A stretch of DNA of 14,629 nucleotides from an uncultured beta proteobacterium (GTDB taxonomy: Bacteria; Pseudomonadota; Gammaproteobacteria; Burkholderiales; Rhodocyclaceae), in the NCBI GenBank assembly GCA_903933395.1, contig CAIZKA010000435.1, positions 1 to 14,629 of the forward strand. The letters run 5' to 3'. Positions 6,126 to 14,041 of the stretch are shown here, piece after piece; positions within the stretch are counted from its first letter, which is position 1, and each line of letters starts with the position of its first letter. The position numbers were made by a program, and so were the translations under genes. The notes under the pieces were generated by a model. That model saw only the letters and a program-made list of their open reading frames with translations. It was not told the origin of the DNA and searched no databases.

Positions 6126-6770
6126 ATGACCGAAACCCGAATCACCCGGTTCTGCCTCGTCCGTCACGGCGAAACCGACTGGAATGGCGAAAGGCGCATC
6201 CAGGGCCAGATCGACATCGACCTCAACCGCGCCGGGCGGGCGCAGGCGCACGCCGTCGCGGAAGGCTTGCGCGGGCAGGCGTTCGCGGCGATCTACAGCA
6301 GCGACCTGCTGCGTGCCTGGCACACGGCGCAGATCGCCGTGGCGGGCCGGCAGGTCGCCGTGTCGCCGGCGCCGACTCTTCGGGAACGGCACTTTGGCGT
6401 ATTGCAGGGCGTTACCTCGCTGGAGGCAAGCGAGCGGCATCCGGAGGTACATCGCCACCATCAGGCGCGGACGCCGGATTACGATTACGAGACCGGTGAA
6501 TCCCTGATTGTTTTCGCCGCACGGGTCATGGCCGGGCTGGAGGTTTTGGCCGCGCGCCATGCCGGACACAGCGTGCTGGCTTTTACCCATGGCGGCGTGC
6601 TCGATGTGGTCCATCGGGCGGCAACCGGTCGAGCGCTTGATGCCCCCCGCGACTTTGCCTTGCCGAATGCCGCCCTCAACTGGGTGGAGCGCGACAACGC
6701 CGGCTGGCGGCTGGTTTCCTGGGCGGATTGTCGCCACCTGCAGCGGGCGCTCGACGAAATTCCCGGCTAG
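6126..6770 (+). CDS. Histidine phosphatase family protein (GpmB/CobC-like)
   Basis: This 214-aa cytoplasmic protein belongs to the histidine phosphatase (phosphoglycerate mutase-like) superfamily. The catalytic motif LVRHGETDWN places the phosphorylated His at 14 with Arg13. Other expected elements are the SSDLLRAWHTA helix with Arg63, the likely proton donor Glu87 in LRERHFG, a GES motif near 124-126, and the second His155 in FTHGGV. The length fits small broad-specificity phosphatases and the cobalamin-pathway phosphatase CobC, but no cobalamin genes are nearby. It starts 10 bases after the regulator stop codon, so the two are probably cotranscribed; the ribosome-binding site is weak. A role in metabolite dephosphorylation is likely, but the substrate cannot be named. 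Confidence 0.88.
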   Translation: MTETRITRFCLVRHGETDWNGERRIQGQIDIDLNRAGRAQAHAVAEGLRGQAFAAIYSSDLLRAWHTAQIAVAGRQVAVSPAPTLRERHFGVLQGVTSLEASERHPEVHRHHQARTPDYDYETGESLIVFAARVMAGLEVLAARHAGHSVLAFTHGGVLDVVHRAATGRALDAPRDFALPNAALNWVERDNAGWRLVSWADCRHLQRALDEIPG

Positions 6771-6799
6771 GGCGCAACTGGCAGGCCGTCGGGTGCGGG

Positions 6800-6808
6800 T
6801 GCTAAAAT
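6800..6808 (+). promoter_or_regulatory. Possible extended -10 promoter of glyA
   Basis: TGCTAAAAT is an extended -10 element (TG-N-TAAAAT, 5/6) in the 70-base gap before glyA. Only a weak -35 candidate (TGGCAG, 6779-6784, 18-base spacer) precedes it. It would start transcription near 6815, about 26 bases before the glyA ATG. Confidence 0.4.
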
Positions 6809-6840
6809 CCGCGGCTTCCCATCCATCTCCGGATTTCGCC

Positions 6841-8085
6841 ATGTTTGCCAAGCAGAACACCCTTGCCAAGACCGATCCCGAACTCTGGGCTTCGATCCAG
6901 AACGAAAATCGCCGCCAGGAAGATCACATCGAGCTGATCGCCTCGGAAAATTACGTCTCCTGGGCGGTGATGGAAGCCCAGGGCTCGCAACTGACCAACA
7001 AGTACGCCGAGGGCTATCCGGGCAAGCGCTATTACGGCGGTTGCGAAAATGTCGATGTGGCCGAGCAGCTCGCCATCGATCGCGCCAAAGCACTGTTCGG
7101 CGCCGATGCCGCCAACGTCCAGCCCAACTCCGGCTCGCAAGCCAACCAGGCGGTGTTCATGGCCTTCCTCAAGCCGGGCGACACCATCCTCGGCATGAAC
7201 CTCGCCGCCGGCGGCCACCTGACGCATGGCATGGCGCTCAACATGTCCGGCAAGTGGTTCAACGTGGTGCCCTACGGCCTCGATGAAAACGAGGAAATCG
7301 ACTATGACGCGATGGAAGCCCTGGCGCGCGAGCACAAGCCCAAGCTGATCATCGCCGGCGCCTCGGCCTATGCCCTGCGGATCGACTTCGAGCGCTTCGC
7401 CAAGGTGGCGAAGGAGGTCGGCGCCATCTTCATGGTAGACATGGCCCACTATGCGGGTCTCGTCGCGGCCGGCTTCTACCCGAACCCGGTGCCGCACGCC
7501 GACGTGGTGACCTCGACCACGCACAAGACGCTGCGCGGCCCGCGCGGCGGCCTGATCCTGATGAAGGCCGCACACGAAAAGGCGATCAACTCGGCGATCT
7601 TCCCCGGCCTTCAGGGCGGGCCGCTGATGCACGTCATCGCCGGCAAGGCGGTAGCCTTCAAGGAGGCCACGACGCCCGAATTCCGCGACTACCAGGAACA
7701 GGTGATCGACAATGCCCAGGTAATGGCCAAGGTGCTGAAATCCCGCGGCTTGCGCATCGTCTCCGGGCGCACCGAGTCGCATGTCTTCCTGGTCGATCTG
7801 CAGGCCAAGAAAATCACCGGCAAGGACGCCGAAGCCGCACTGGGCCGCGCCCACATCACGGTGAACAAGAACGCGATCCCCAACGATCCGCAAAAGCCCT
7901 TCGTCACATCGGGCATCCGCATCGGCACGCCGGCCATGACCACGCGCGGCTTTACCGAGATCGAAGCCGAGCAGGTCGCCGAACTGATCGCCGACGTGCT
8001 CGATGCGCCGCAAGACGAGGCGGTGCTGGCGCGCGTGCGTGGCGAAGTCTCGGCTATTTGCAAGAAGTTTCCGGTGTATGGCTGA
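6841..8085 (+). CDS. glyA: Serine hydroxymethyltransferase
   Basis: This 414-aa PLP enzyme interconverts serine plus tetrahydrofolate with glycine plus 5,10-methylene-tetrahydrofolate. It is the main source of one-carbon units in the cytoplasm. Family features are clear: LIASENYVS (32-40), NKYAEGYPGKRYYGGCE (53-69), NSGSQAN (96-102), VDMAHYAGL (199-207), and the PLP-binding Lys229 in TSTTHKTLRGPRGG. The length is standard. The ATG at 6841 matches the usual N-terminus; longer in-frame starts run into the preceding gene. It is followed 5 bases later by nrdR, a common betaproteobacterial arrangement. I saw no glycine or folate riboswitch in the short upstream gap. Confidence 0.98.
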   Translation: MFAKQNTLAKTDPELWASIQNENRRQEDHIELIASENYVSWAVMEAQGSQLTNKYAEGYPGKRYYGGCENVDVAEQLAIDRAKALFGADAANVQPNSGSQANQAVFMAFLKPGDTILGMNLAAGGHLTHGMALNMSGKWFNVVPYGLDENEEIDYDAMEALAREHKPKLIIAGASAYALRIDFERFAKVAKEVGAIFMVDMAHYAGLVAAGFYPNPVPHADVVTSTTHKTLRGPRGGLILMKAAHEKAINSAIFPGLQGGPLMHVIAGKAVAFKEATTPEFRDYQEQVIDNAQVMAKVLKSRGLRIVSGRTESHVFLVDLQAKKITGKDAEAALGRAHITVNKNAIPNDPQKPFVTSGIRIGTPAMTTRGFTEIEAEQVAELIADVLDAPQDEAVLARVRGEVSAICKKFPVYG

Positions 8086-8090
8086 GAGCC

Positions 8091-8564
8091 ATGAAATGCC
8101 CGTATTGCAGCGAGCCGAACACCCAGGTCGTTGACACCCGGGAAAACGAAGACGGCGACACCGTGCGCCGCCGTCGCCGCTGTCTGGCCTGCGACAAGCG
8201 CTTCACCACCTACGAGAGGGTCGAACTGCAACTGCCGCAGGTGGTGAAGAAGAATGGCAGCCGCACCGATTACGACCGCGACAAGCTGAAGGCCAGCATG
8301 ATGCTGGCGATGAGGAAGCGTCCGGTCACGACCGAAAGCATCGACCTCGCGCTCGACCGCATCGAGGAAAAGCTGGTGCAGCTGGCGCTGCGCGAAGTGG
8401 CGTCGGATCGTATCGGCGAATTGGTGATGCGCGAGTTGAAGCGACTGGACAAGGTGGCCTACATCCGCTTCGCCTCGGTGTATCGCAACTTCGAAGACGT
8501 CGACGAGTTTTCGGAAGCCATCCGCGAAATAAAGAAGCCGCGGCAGCCCCGGGCGAAACCGTGA
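8091..8564 (+). CDS. nrdR: Transcriptional repressor NrdR
   Basis: This 157-aa zinc-finger/ATP-cone repressor senses ATP and dATP and represses ribonucleotide reductase genes. Zinc ligands are Cys3, Cys6, Cys31 and Cys34 (MKCPYC and CLAC). The linker DTRENEDGDTVRRRRRC is typical. The ATP-cone spans about 49-139, beginning VVKKNGSRTDYDRDKL, and ends with the conserved VAYIRFASVYRNFEDVDEF. It lies between glyA and ribD, as in many proteobacteria. No NrdR-box-like pair was noticed in this window, so its targets are elsewhere. A 10-base direct repeat, GCCGCGGCAG (8537-8546 and 8568-8577), straddles its 3' end. Confidence 0.98.
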   Translation: MKCPYCSEPNTQVVDTRENEDGDTVRRRRRCLACDKRFTTYERVELQLPQVVKKNGSRTDYDRDKLKASMMLAMRKRPVTTESIDLALDRIEEKLVQLALREVASDRIGELVMRELKRLDKVAYIRFASVYRNFEDVDEFSEAIREIKKPRQPRAKP

Positions 8565-8588
8565 CGGGCCGCGGCAGTTGAAAGCCGC

Positions 8589-9683
8589 ATGAATTTTTCC
8601 GCGACCGACCACGGTTTCATGGCGCGCGCGCTGCAACTGGCGCAGCGCGGTCTTTTTACCGCGACCCCCAACCCGCGCGTCGGCTGTGTCATGGTTCGCG
8701 ACGGTCGCGTCATCGGCGAAGGCTGGCACGAAAAGGCCGGAATGCCGCACGCCGAAGCCGTCGCCCTGAATGCAATAGTCGGCGCCGGCGACACGCCGAC
8801 CGGCGCCACCGCCTATGTCACGCTGGAACCCTGCAGCCACTTCGGCCGCACGCCGCCCTGTGCCGATGCGCTGATCGAGGCCGGCGTCGTCCGCGTCGTC
8901 GCGGCGATGCCGGATCCGAATCCGCTGGTGGCCGGGCAGGGCATGGCAAGACTGGCCAAGGCCGGCATCGACGTCGCCAGCGGGCTGCTGGCCGCCGAGG
9001 CGCAGGAACTCAACATCGGCTTCGTTTCGCGCATGACACGCGGACGGCCCTGGCTGCGGCTGAAAGTCGCGGCCAGCCTGGACGGCAAGACCGCGCTCAA
9101 CAATGGCGTCTCGCAATGGATCACCGGCCCCGCTGCCCGGCGCGACGCCCACGCCTGGCGCGCGCGATCCTGCGCCGTGCTGACCGGCATCGGCACCGTC
9201 AAGGACGACAATCCGCGTCTCACGGTGCGCGAAGTGCCGACGACACGGCAGCCCCTGCGGGTAGTGATCGACAGCCGGCTGGAAATGCCGCCCGACGCCG
9301 CCGTGCTGGAAGGCGGCAATGTGCTGATCGCCGCGGCGCAGGACAACGAGCGCGCCGCCGCCCTGCGCACGCGCGGGGCCGAGATCGTGATCCTGCCCAA
9401 TACTCAGGGCAAGGTGGAACTGGCCGACCTGTTGCAGGAACTCGGCCGCCGTGGCATCAACGAAGTGCTGGTCGAGGCCGGCACGCGGCTCAACGGTTCG
9501 CTGTTGCGCGAAGGCTGTGTGGACGAACTGCTGATCTACCAGGCGCCGGTCCTGCTCGGCGACGCGGCGCGCGGCATGTTCGGCCTGACGGAACTCGTCG
9601 ACCTGGCCGGCGCGATGCGGCTCAACATCGTCGAGCGCCGTGCCGTCGGCGCCGACTTTCGCATCCGAGCCCGTTTTGCGTGA
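8589..9683 (+). CDS. ribD: Bifunctional riboflavin biosynthesis deaminase/reductase RibD
   Basis: This 364-aa cytoplasmic enzyme performs the second and third steps of riboflavin synthesis: deamination of the pyrimidine from GTP cyclohydrolase II, then NADPH reduction of the ribosyl chain. The N-terminal zinc deaminase domain (1 to about 145) shows HAEAVAL (His54, Glu56) and PCSHFGRTPPC (Cys82, Cys91). The reductase domain (about 152-364) shows LKVAASLDGKTAL, GIGTVKDDNPRLTVR and VEAGTRLNGSLL. Length is normal. It follows nrdR by 24 bases with only a weak ribosome-binding site. Other riboflavin genes (ribE, ribBA, ribH) are not seen immediately downstream, and no FMN riboswitch is visible. Confidence 0.97.
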   Translation: MNFSATDHGFMARALQLAQRGLFTATPNPRVGCVMVRDGRVIGEGWHEKAGMPHAEAVALNAIVGAGDTPTGATAYVTLEPCSHFGRTPPCADALIEAGVVRVVAAMPDPNPLVAGQGMARLAKAGIDVASGLLAAEAQELNIGFVSRMTRGRPWLRLKVAASLDGKTALNNGVSQWITGPAARRDAHAWRARSCAVLTGIGTVKDDNPRLTVREVPTTRQPLRVVIDSRLEMPPDAAVLEGGNVLIAAAQDNERAAALRTRGAEIVILPNTQGKVELADLLQELGRRGINEVLVEAGTRLNGSLLREGCVDELLIYQAPVLLGDAARGMFGLTELVDLAGAMRLNIVERRAVGADFRIRARFA

Positions 9684-10047
9684 GTCGAAGGCAGATGATG
9701 GCCATCGCGATTTCCCCGGCCGCGGGCTGCTGATCAACATCCTGCGCGTGTTCCACATTGCCGCCCTGGCGGGGGTTTCCGCGGCAGTGCTGGCAGGCGG
9801 CGGCCATGCGGAGCGCTGGGGCATGCTGATGCTGGTTTCGGGGCTGGGCATCGTCGCCCTCGACGCCTGGGCCAACCCGTTCTACTTCCGCCAGGCCAAA
9901 GGGCTGGGCACCCTGCTGAAGATTGCGCTGGTGGCCCTGATGGTGGTCTGGGAGGCCGGGCGCCTGCCCCTGTTCTGGTTTGTCCTGGCGTTCTCGGTCG
10001 CGCTCAGTCACGCCCCGGGACGGATCCGGCACCGCCAGTTGTTTTGA
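9676..10047 (+). CDS. Small four-helix integral membrane protein of unknown function
   Basis: This is a roughly 123-aa inner-membrane protein that I cannot name. Four hydrophobic helices are visible: ILRVFHIAALAGVSAAVLAG, MLMLVSGLGIVALDAWA, TLLKIALVALMVVWEA, and LFWFVLAFSVALS. It ends with SHAPGRIRHR, a motif I associate with small conserved membrane proteins ending SHxPGRxR, from memory and not verified. The start is uncertain. TTG 9676 overlaps the ribD stop and gives a short soluble lead. GTG 9640 would overlap ribD by 44 bases and give 135 aa. A start nearer the first helix is also possible. It probably shares the ribD transcript. It is convergent with the E1-like gene, only 10 bases away. 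Confidence 0.7.
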   Translation: MRESKADDGHRDFPGRGLLINILRVFHIAALAGVSAAVLAGGGHAERWGMLMLVSGLGIVALDAWANPFYFRQAKGLGTLLKIALVALMVVWEAGRLPLFWFVLAFSVALSHAPGRIRHRQLF

Positions 10048-10057
10048 TGTCCGGGGC

Positions 10058-10819
10058 TTAAGCGGCCGGCGCGGCGCTCCCGCAAACTGAGCACCCCGGA
10101 TCGCGCGGCACGCGGATCTCGCGCCATTCCATGCCCAGGCCGTCGAGCAGCAATAGGCGTCCGGCAAGGCTGGTGCCGCAGCCGATCACCAGTTTCAGGG
10201 CTTCCGCGGCCTGCACCGTGCCTATCATCCCGGTGATCGGCGCGAACACGCCCATCACCGCGCAGCGCACTTCCTCGACATCCTGCCCTTCGGGAAAAAG
10301 GCAGTGGTAGCAGGGCGCATCGGGCTGGCGTGAATCGAATACCGCGACCTGGCCGTCGAAGCGGATCGCCGCCCCCGATACCAGGGGCTTCGCGAATTTG
10401 ACGCAGGCGCGGTTGACGGCGTGGCGCGTGGCGAAGTTGTCGCAGCAGTCGAGCACGATGTCGGCCAGCGCGACTTCCTCATCCAGCCGCGATCCGGACA
10501 GTCGCTCGGTGAGCGCGATGACTCGGCATTCGGGGTTGATGTCGCCCAGCGTGCGTTTGCCGGACGCGGACTTTTCCATGCCGATCGCATCAGTGCGATG
10601 CAGGATCTGGCGCTGCAGGTTGGTCAGGTCCACCGTGTCGCCGTCGGCCAGCACCAGGGTGCCGATGCCGGCCGAGGCCAGGTAGAAGGCCGCCGGCGAA
10701 CCCAAACCGCCGGCGCCGATGACCAGCGCGCGCGCTTTGACTATATTTTCCTGGCCTTCGATGCCGATCTGCGGCAGCAGGATATGGCGGCTGTAGCGCA
10801 GCAGCTGCTCGTCGGTCAC
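10058..10819 (-). CDS. moeB: E1-like adenylyltransferase, MoeB/ThiF/HesA family
   Basis: This 253-aa enzyme adenylates the C-terminal glycine of a ubiquitin-like sulfur carrier (MoaD or ThiS), preparing it for sulfur transfer in molybdopterin or thiamine synthesis. Visible features are the start LLRYSRHILLPQIG, nucleotide loop GAGGLG (35-40), DGDTVDLTNLQRQ (59-71), DCCDNFATR around Asp127, and zinc ligands Cys170/Cys173 and Cys243/Cys246. A conserved Cys186 precedes VMGVFAP. There is no C-terminal rhodanese domain. The GTG start at 10819 lies 8 bases after the previous stop codon. No moa, moe or thi gene neighbours it, so MoeB and ThiF roles cannot be separated by context; the symbol is a best guess for the family. 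Confidence 0.88.
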   Translation of the reverse strand: MTDEQLLRYSRHILLPQIGIEGQENIVKARALVIGAGGLGSPAAFYLASAGIGTLVLADGDTVDLTNLQRQILHRTDAIGMEKSASGKRTLGDINPECRVIALTERLSGSRLDEEVALADIVLDCCDNFATRHAVNRACVKFAKPLVSGAAIRFDGQVAVFDSRQPDAPCYHCLFPEGQDVEEVRCAVMGVFAPITGMIGTVQAAEALKLVIGCGTSLAGRLLLLDGLGMEWREIRVPRDPGCSVCGSAAPAA

Positions 10820-10827
10820 GGCAGCGC

Positions 10828-11310
10828 CTATCTTTCCTGTCTCAATTCAGGCGGCGTTTCGTCGTGGTCGCCGTGGGGATGGTGCTCCCAGGCCTTGGAA
10901 TAGACATCGTGGGATTTCTTGATCAGGCGCTCGGGTACGCGCATGTTGCGCATCTGGGTTTCCTCGCAGAAATACACCAGCGCACGCATCAGCTTGCTGT
11001 AAAGGCTGCCGTCGAGATGAAAGCCCTGTCGCACCAGGGCGGCCTCGAGCCCTTCCAGCGAGTAGTCGCTGATTTCGTACCAGATCGACAGGCTGTAGGG
11101 CGCCATGCCGTCGTCGATCTCCATGCCTTCGAGGCCGGCCAGCAGCTTGCGCGCCTGCTCGACATGCTCCGGATGCAGATGGTCGAAGCGCAGTTCGCGG
11201 TGCTTGCGCGTGCCCGGTTGCGGCACGAAGGCCGCCGGGCGCTTGCGCGGCTTGCCGTCGCGCTTTTCATCGCGCAGCTCGCGGGCCTTTTCCGGCGTCA
11301 TCCTGCTCAT
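10828..11310 (-). CDS. Conserved-looking protein of unknown function (160 aa)
   Basis: I do not recognise a named family. This 160-aa soluble protein has a basic, probably disordered N-terminus (about 1-35, rich in Lys/Arg/Pro). A compact middle (about 38-100) follows, starting ELRFDHLHPEHVEQARKLL and continuing through YSLSIWYEISDYSLEGLEAAL. Its strand-helix-strand-strand-helix order suggests a ferredoxin-like fold similar to heavy-metal-associated domains, but there is no CxxC metal motif. A helical tail with KLMRALVYFCEETQMRN and a His-rich end (HHPHGDHDE) follows. The ATG at 11310 has only a weak ribosome-binding site. It lies 36 bases after ctpA and 8 bases before the E1-like gene, so all three are likely cotranscribed. 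Coding bias matches its neighbours. Confidence 0.8.
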   Translation of the reverse strand: MSRMTPEKARELRDEKRDGKPRKRPAAFVPQPGTRKHRELRFDHLHPEHVEQARKLLAGLEGMEIDDGMAPYSLSIWYEISDYSLEGLEAALVRQGFHLDGSLYSKLMRALVYFCEETQMRNMRVPERLIKKSHDVYSKAWEHHPHGDHDETPPELRQER

Positions 11311-11346
11311 CTTCGTTGTTCCAAAACTGGAATTCGTGAAGAAATC

Positions 11347-12762
11347 TCAACGTTTGATGATCTGCCAGGCTTTCAGCAGGTTAACCGCCTGCCCCAGCTG
11401 ATAATCCTTCAGCGAGGCGAATTCGAGCGGCGCGTGCGGTGTTTCTTCGGCCTCGTCGGCCTTGCTGTCCTTGCCGTCTTTCTTGCCCTTGGTCTGCGGC
11501 TTGGCCGGGGCCGGCTCGGCGGGCTTTTCCTTCTCGCCGCCGAGGTGGCGTTCGAGGTCGGCCTCGCGCACCCGCTCGCGCGAGCCGCCGTTGGCGCTTT
11601 CCTCGACCACGATGTCCGGCGTGATGCCCTTGGCCTGGATCGAGCGGCCCGAGGGCGTGAAGTAGCGCGCGGTGGTGAGCTTGATCGCGGCGTTGTTGGA
11701 CAGCGGCAGCACGGTCTGCACCGAGCCCTTGCCGAAGGTCTGGGTCCCCATCACGACGGCGCGCTTGTGGTCCTGCAAGGCGCCCGCAACGATCTCCGAG
11801 GCGGAAGCCGAGCCGGCGTTGACCAGCACCACCATGGGTGCGGTCCTCGCCCAGGCCGGCAGGCCCTTCATGAAGTCATCCTTGTGGCCGCGCTGGTAAT
11901 CCTCCGGGCTCGCCATGTAACGACGCTTGGCGTCCTCGGTGCGGCCGTCGGTCGAGGTGACCAGCGTATTGGGTGGCAGGAAGGCGGCGGAAACGCCGAC
12001 CGCACCGTTGAGCAGGCCGCCCGGATCGTTGCGCAGATCCAGCACCAGGCCCTTGATGCCGTCGCCCTTGGCGTCCTTGTCGGCCTTCGCCAGTTTGTCG
12101 AGGTGCTTCACCACGTCCGACGCGGTTTCCTCCTGGAACTGGCTGACCCGCAGATAGCCGTAGCCGCCTTCGATCAGTTTGGATTTGACGCTGGCCACCT
12201 TGATCTTCTCGCGCGTCAGCGTGACTTCGAAAGGCTTGGCTTCGCCCTTGCGCACGACGGTGAGCTTGATCTGGGTCTTGGGCTTGCCGCGCATTTTCTT
12301 GACGGCATCGCTGAGCGTGAGTCCTTTCACCAGGGTGTCGTCAAGCTTGATGATCAGGTCGCCCGATTTCAAGCCGGCCCTTGCCGCCGGGGTGTCGTCG
12401 ATCGGCGCCACCACCTTGACGAAGCCGTCTTCCATGCCGACTTCGATGCCGAGGCCGCCGAATTCGCCCTGGGTGCTGACCTGCAGGTCCTTGAAGGAGT
12501 CGGCATCCAGATAGGCCGAGTGCGGGTCGAGATTCGCCAGCATGCCGCTGATGGCATGGGTGATCAGCTTCTTGTCGTCTACCGGCTCGACGTAGCCCTG
12601 CTTGATGGCGTTGTAGACATCGGCAAAGCTGCGCAGCTCTTCGATGGGCAGGGCGGTGGCAGCCGCATCCTTGCCTGCGTTGGCGGAAAAATTGAGGCTT
12701 ATGAATATGCCGGCGATCAGACCGGAAACCACCAGACCGACTTGTTTCAGCTTGCTGCTCAT
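11347..12762 (-). CDS. ctpA: S41-family C-terminal processing protease (CtpA/Prc-like)
   Basis: This 471-aa periplasmic, membrane-anchored serine protease trims or degrades proteins by their C-termini. In Gram-negatives, relatives act on cell-wall hydrolases and lipoproteins. It has an N-terminal signal/anchor (about 7-28), a PDZ domain (about 97-180, starting FGGLGIEV), and an S41 core. The catalytic Ser320 (GSASASE) and Lys345 (FGKGSVQT) are 25 residues apart, as in E. coli Prc, and Gln349 completes the triad seen in CtpB. A low-complexity Lys/Pro/Ala/Glu linker (about 410-445) separates the core from a short C-terminal end. The ATG at 12762 has GGAG 5 bases upstream. It follows envC by 46 bases. 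The gpmA-envC-ctpA order is typical of betaproteobacteria, in my recollection. Confidence 0.95.
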   Translation of the reverse strand: MSSKLKQVGLVVSGLIAGIFISLNFSANAGKDAAATALPIEELRSFADVYNAIKQGYVEPVDDKKLITHAISGMLANLDPHSAYLDADSFKDLQVSTQGEFGGLGIEVGMEDGFVKVVAPIDDTPAARAGLKSGDLIIKLDDTLVKGLTLSDAVKKMRGKPKTQIKLTVVRKGEAKPFEVTLTREKIKVASVKSKLIEGGYGYLRVSQFQEETASDVVKHLDKLAKADKDAKGDGIKGLVLDLRNDPGGLLNGAVGVSAAFLPPNTLVTSTDGRTEDAKRRYMASPEDYQRGHKDDFMKGLPAWARTAPMVVLVNAGSASASEIVAGALQDHKRAVVMGTQTFGKGSVQTVLPLSNNAAIKLTTARYFTPSGRSIQAKGITPDIVVEESANGGSRERVREADLERHLGGEKEKPAEPAPAKPQTKGKKDGKDSKADEAEETPHAPLEFASLKDYQLGQAVNLLKAWQIIKR

Positions 12763-12808
12763 AGGGACTCCGAATGGGTAAAGCGGGGCTTGCCGGGTTT
12801 GCGACCAG

Positions 12809-14041
12809 TCAGCGACTGCTGGTCCACTTCAAGGGGTCGAAGGGCTGGCCCCGATGCCTCAGCTCAAAGTATAAACCCGAGTCGGGGTTGCCGCCGCTGT
12901 TTCCCACGGTGGCGACCGATTCGCCATCCTTGATGCTGGCGCCCACCGCCACCAGCAGGGATTCATTGTTGCCATAGACCGACAGGAAATCGTCGCCGTG
13001 ATCGATGACCAGCAGGTTGCCGAAGCCGCGCAGCCAATCCGAGAACACCACCGCCCCCCCCGCCACGGCCCTGACCTCGACTCCCTCGGCGGCACGGATG
13101 AAAATTCCCTTCCAGGTCGCGCCGCCTTCCGGCCTTGGCTGACCGTAGCGACCGGAAATGGTTCCCTTGACCGGCAAACGGAGATGGCCGCGCAGGGCGG
13201 CGAAGGCGCCGCCGACATTGCCGGGGTCATGGCTTTTGAGCGGTGGTGCCTTGGCCGCGTGCCCCGTGCCGCCCGGCGCGGCACCACCCGGTTTGGCACG
13301 CGGGCCGGTCTTCTTCGCCGCCGCGATCCGGGCCAGGCCTTCGATAAGCTTGCCCAGTCGCTGCTCGTCCCGTCTCAAGGTGTCGATCTCGCGCCGTTGC
13401 GCCTTGAGGCGGTCCCCTATGGCGGCCAGCGTCGTCAGGCGCTGCTTCTTGCGCGCCAGCAGTTGGGCGCGGCTTTCCTGTTCCCGGCGCTCGACCTCGG
13501 CCAACTGCGCCTGGCGTTCGCGCACCGCGTCCGCCAATTGTCTTTTTTCGGCGGCGACGGCGCGCAATTGCTGGATCAGGTCCGCCTTGGCGCGCGAGAG
13601 CTGGGTCAGGAAGTACTTGTCGCGCGCCGCCTGGTTGGGGTCTTCGCCGGAGAGCAGGAGCTTCAGCGCATCCGAATCGCCGCCGACGAACTGGCGGTTG
13701 AGCAGGCGCGCCAGCTGGTTTTGCTGCGCACCGGCCTGGCGGTCCAGGCGCTGGCTCTGCCCATCGAGGCCGGCGAGCTGGGCTTTCAGTTCGCCGCGTT
13801 CCGCGCCCAACTCATGCAGACGCCGATTTACGTCGGAGATCGCCGATTCGGTCTCGCGCAACTGGTCGGCCGCATAGGTCTTCGACTCCTCGGCCTTCGC
13901 CATGTTGCGGCGCAGGGATTCGATGCGGCTCTTCAGGTCCTGCAGTTCGTCCTTCTTCGCATCGACAGCGGCGGCAAATGCGAGCGACGCCGGGAGCAGG
14001 GAAAGAAAAAGGGCTGTGACGCAAATCCTGCGTGGAATCAC
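12809..14041 (-). CDS. envC: Murein hydrolase activator EnvC (degenerate LytM domain)
   Basis: This 410-aa periplasmic protein activates N-acetylmuramyl-L-alanine amidases during cell separation. It has a signal peptide (1 to about 24), long coiled coils (about 27-115 and 138-242), an Ala/Pro/Gly-rich linker (about 243-275), and a C-terminal LytM domain (about 288-405). The zinc ligands of active LytM enzymes are missing: the HxGxD position reads WKGIF (310-314) and the HxH position reads GLY before FELR (389-391). This matches the EnvC pattern, in which the domain signals rather than cuts. Its GTG start overlaps the gpmA stop as GTGA, so translation is likely coupled. No FtsEX gene is in view. 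Confidence 0.94.
   Translation of the reverse strand: MIPRRICVTALFLSLLPASLAFAAAVDAKKDELQDLKSRIESLRRNMAKAEESKTYAADQLRETESAISDVNRRLHELGAERGELKAQLAGLDGQSQRLDRQAGAQQNQLARLLNRQFVGGDSDALKLLLSGEDPNQAARDKYFLTQLSRAKADLIQQLRAVAAEKRQLADAVRERQAQLAEVERREQESRAQLLARKKQRLTTLAAIGDRLKAQRREIDTLRRDEQRLGKLIEGLARIAAAKKTGPRAKPGGAAPGGTGHAAKAPPLKSHDPGNVGGAFAALRGHLRLPVKGTISGRYGQPRPEGGATWKGIFIRAAEGVEVRAVAGGAVVFSDWLRGFGNLLVIDHGDDFLSVYGNNESLLVAVGASIKDGESVATVGNSGGNPDSGLYFELRHRGQPFDPLKWTSSR

Noticed and set aside
6771..6840. Glycine or folate riboswitch upstream of glyA
   Set aside because: The gap is only 70 bases, too short for a glycine riboswitch, and shows no matching conserved core.
8537..8577. 10-base direct repeat GCCGCGGCAG around the nrdR stop codon
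   Set aside because: Short and GC-rich in a GC-rich genome; there is no terminator tract, so it is probably chance.
7689..9875. 728-codon open frame on the minus strand across glyA, nrdR and ribD
   Set aside because: It lies antisense to three unmistakable genes. Long antisense frames arise from high third-position GC, and its protein has no recognisable domain.
10012..10057. GCCCCGG/CCGGGGC pair between the membrane protein and the E1-like gene, considered as a bidirectional terminator
   Set aside because: The stem is 7 bp with a 32-base loop and no T run on either strand, so it is weak as an intrinsic terminator. The 10-base gap between these convergent genes has no other candidate.
10864..12933. 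689-codon open frame on the plus strand opposite ctpA and the 160-aa gene
   Set aside because: Antisense shadow of ctpA, whose catalytic motifs are intact; the translation is low-complexity with no domain.
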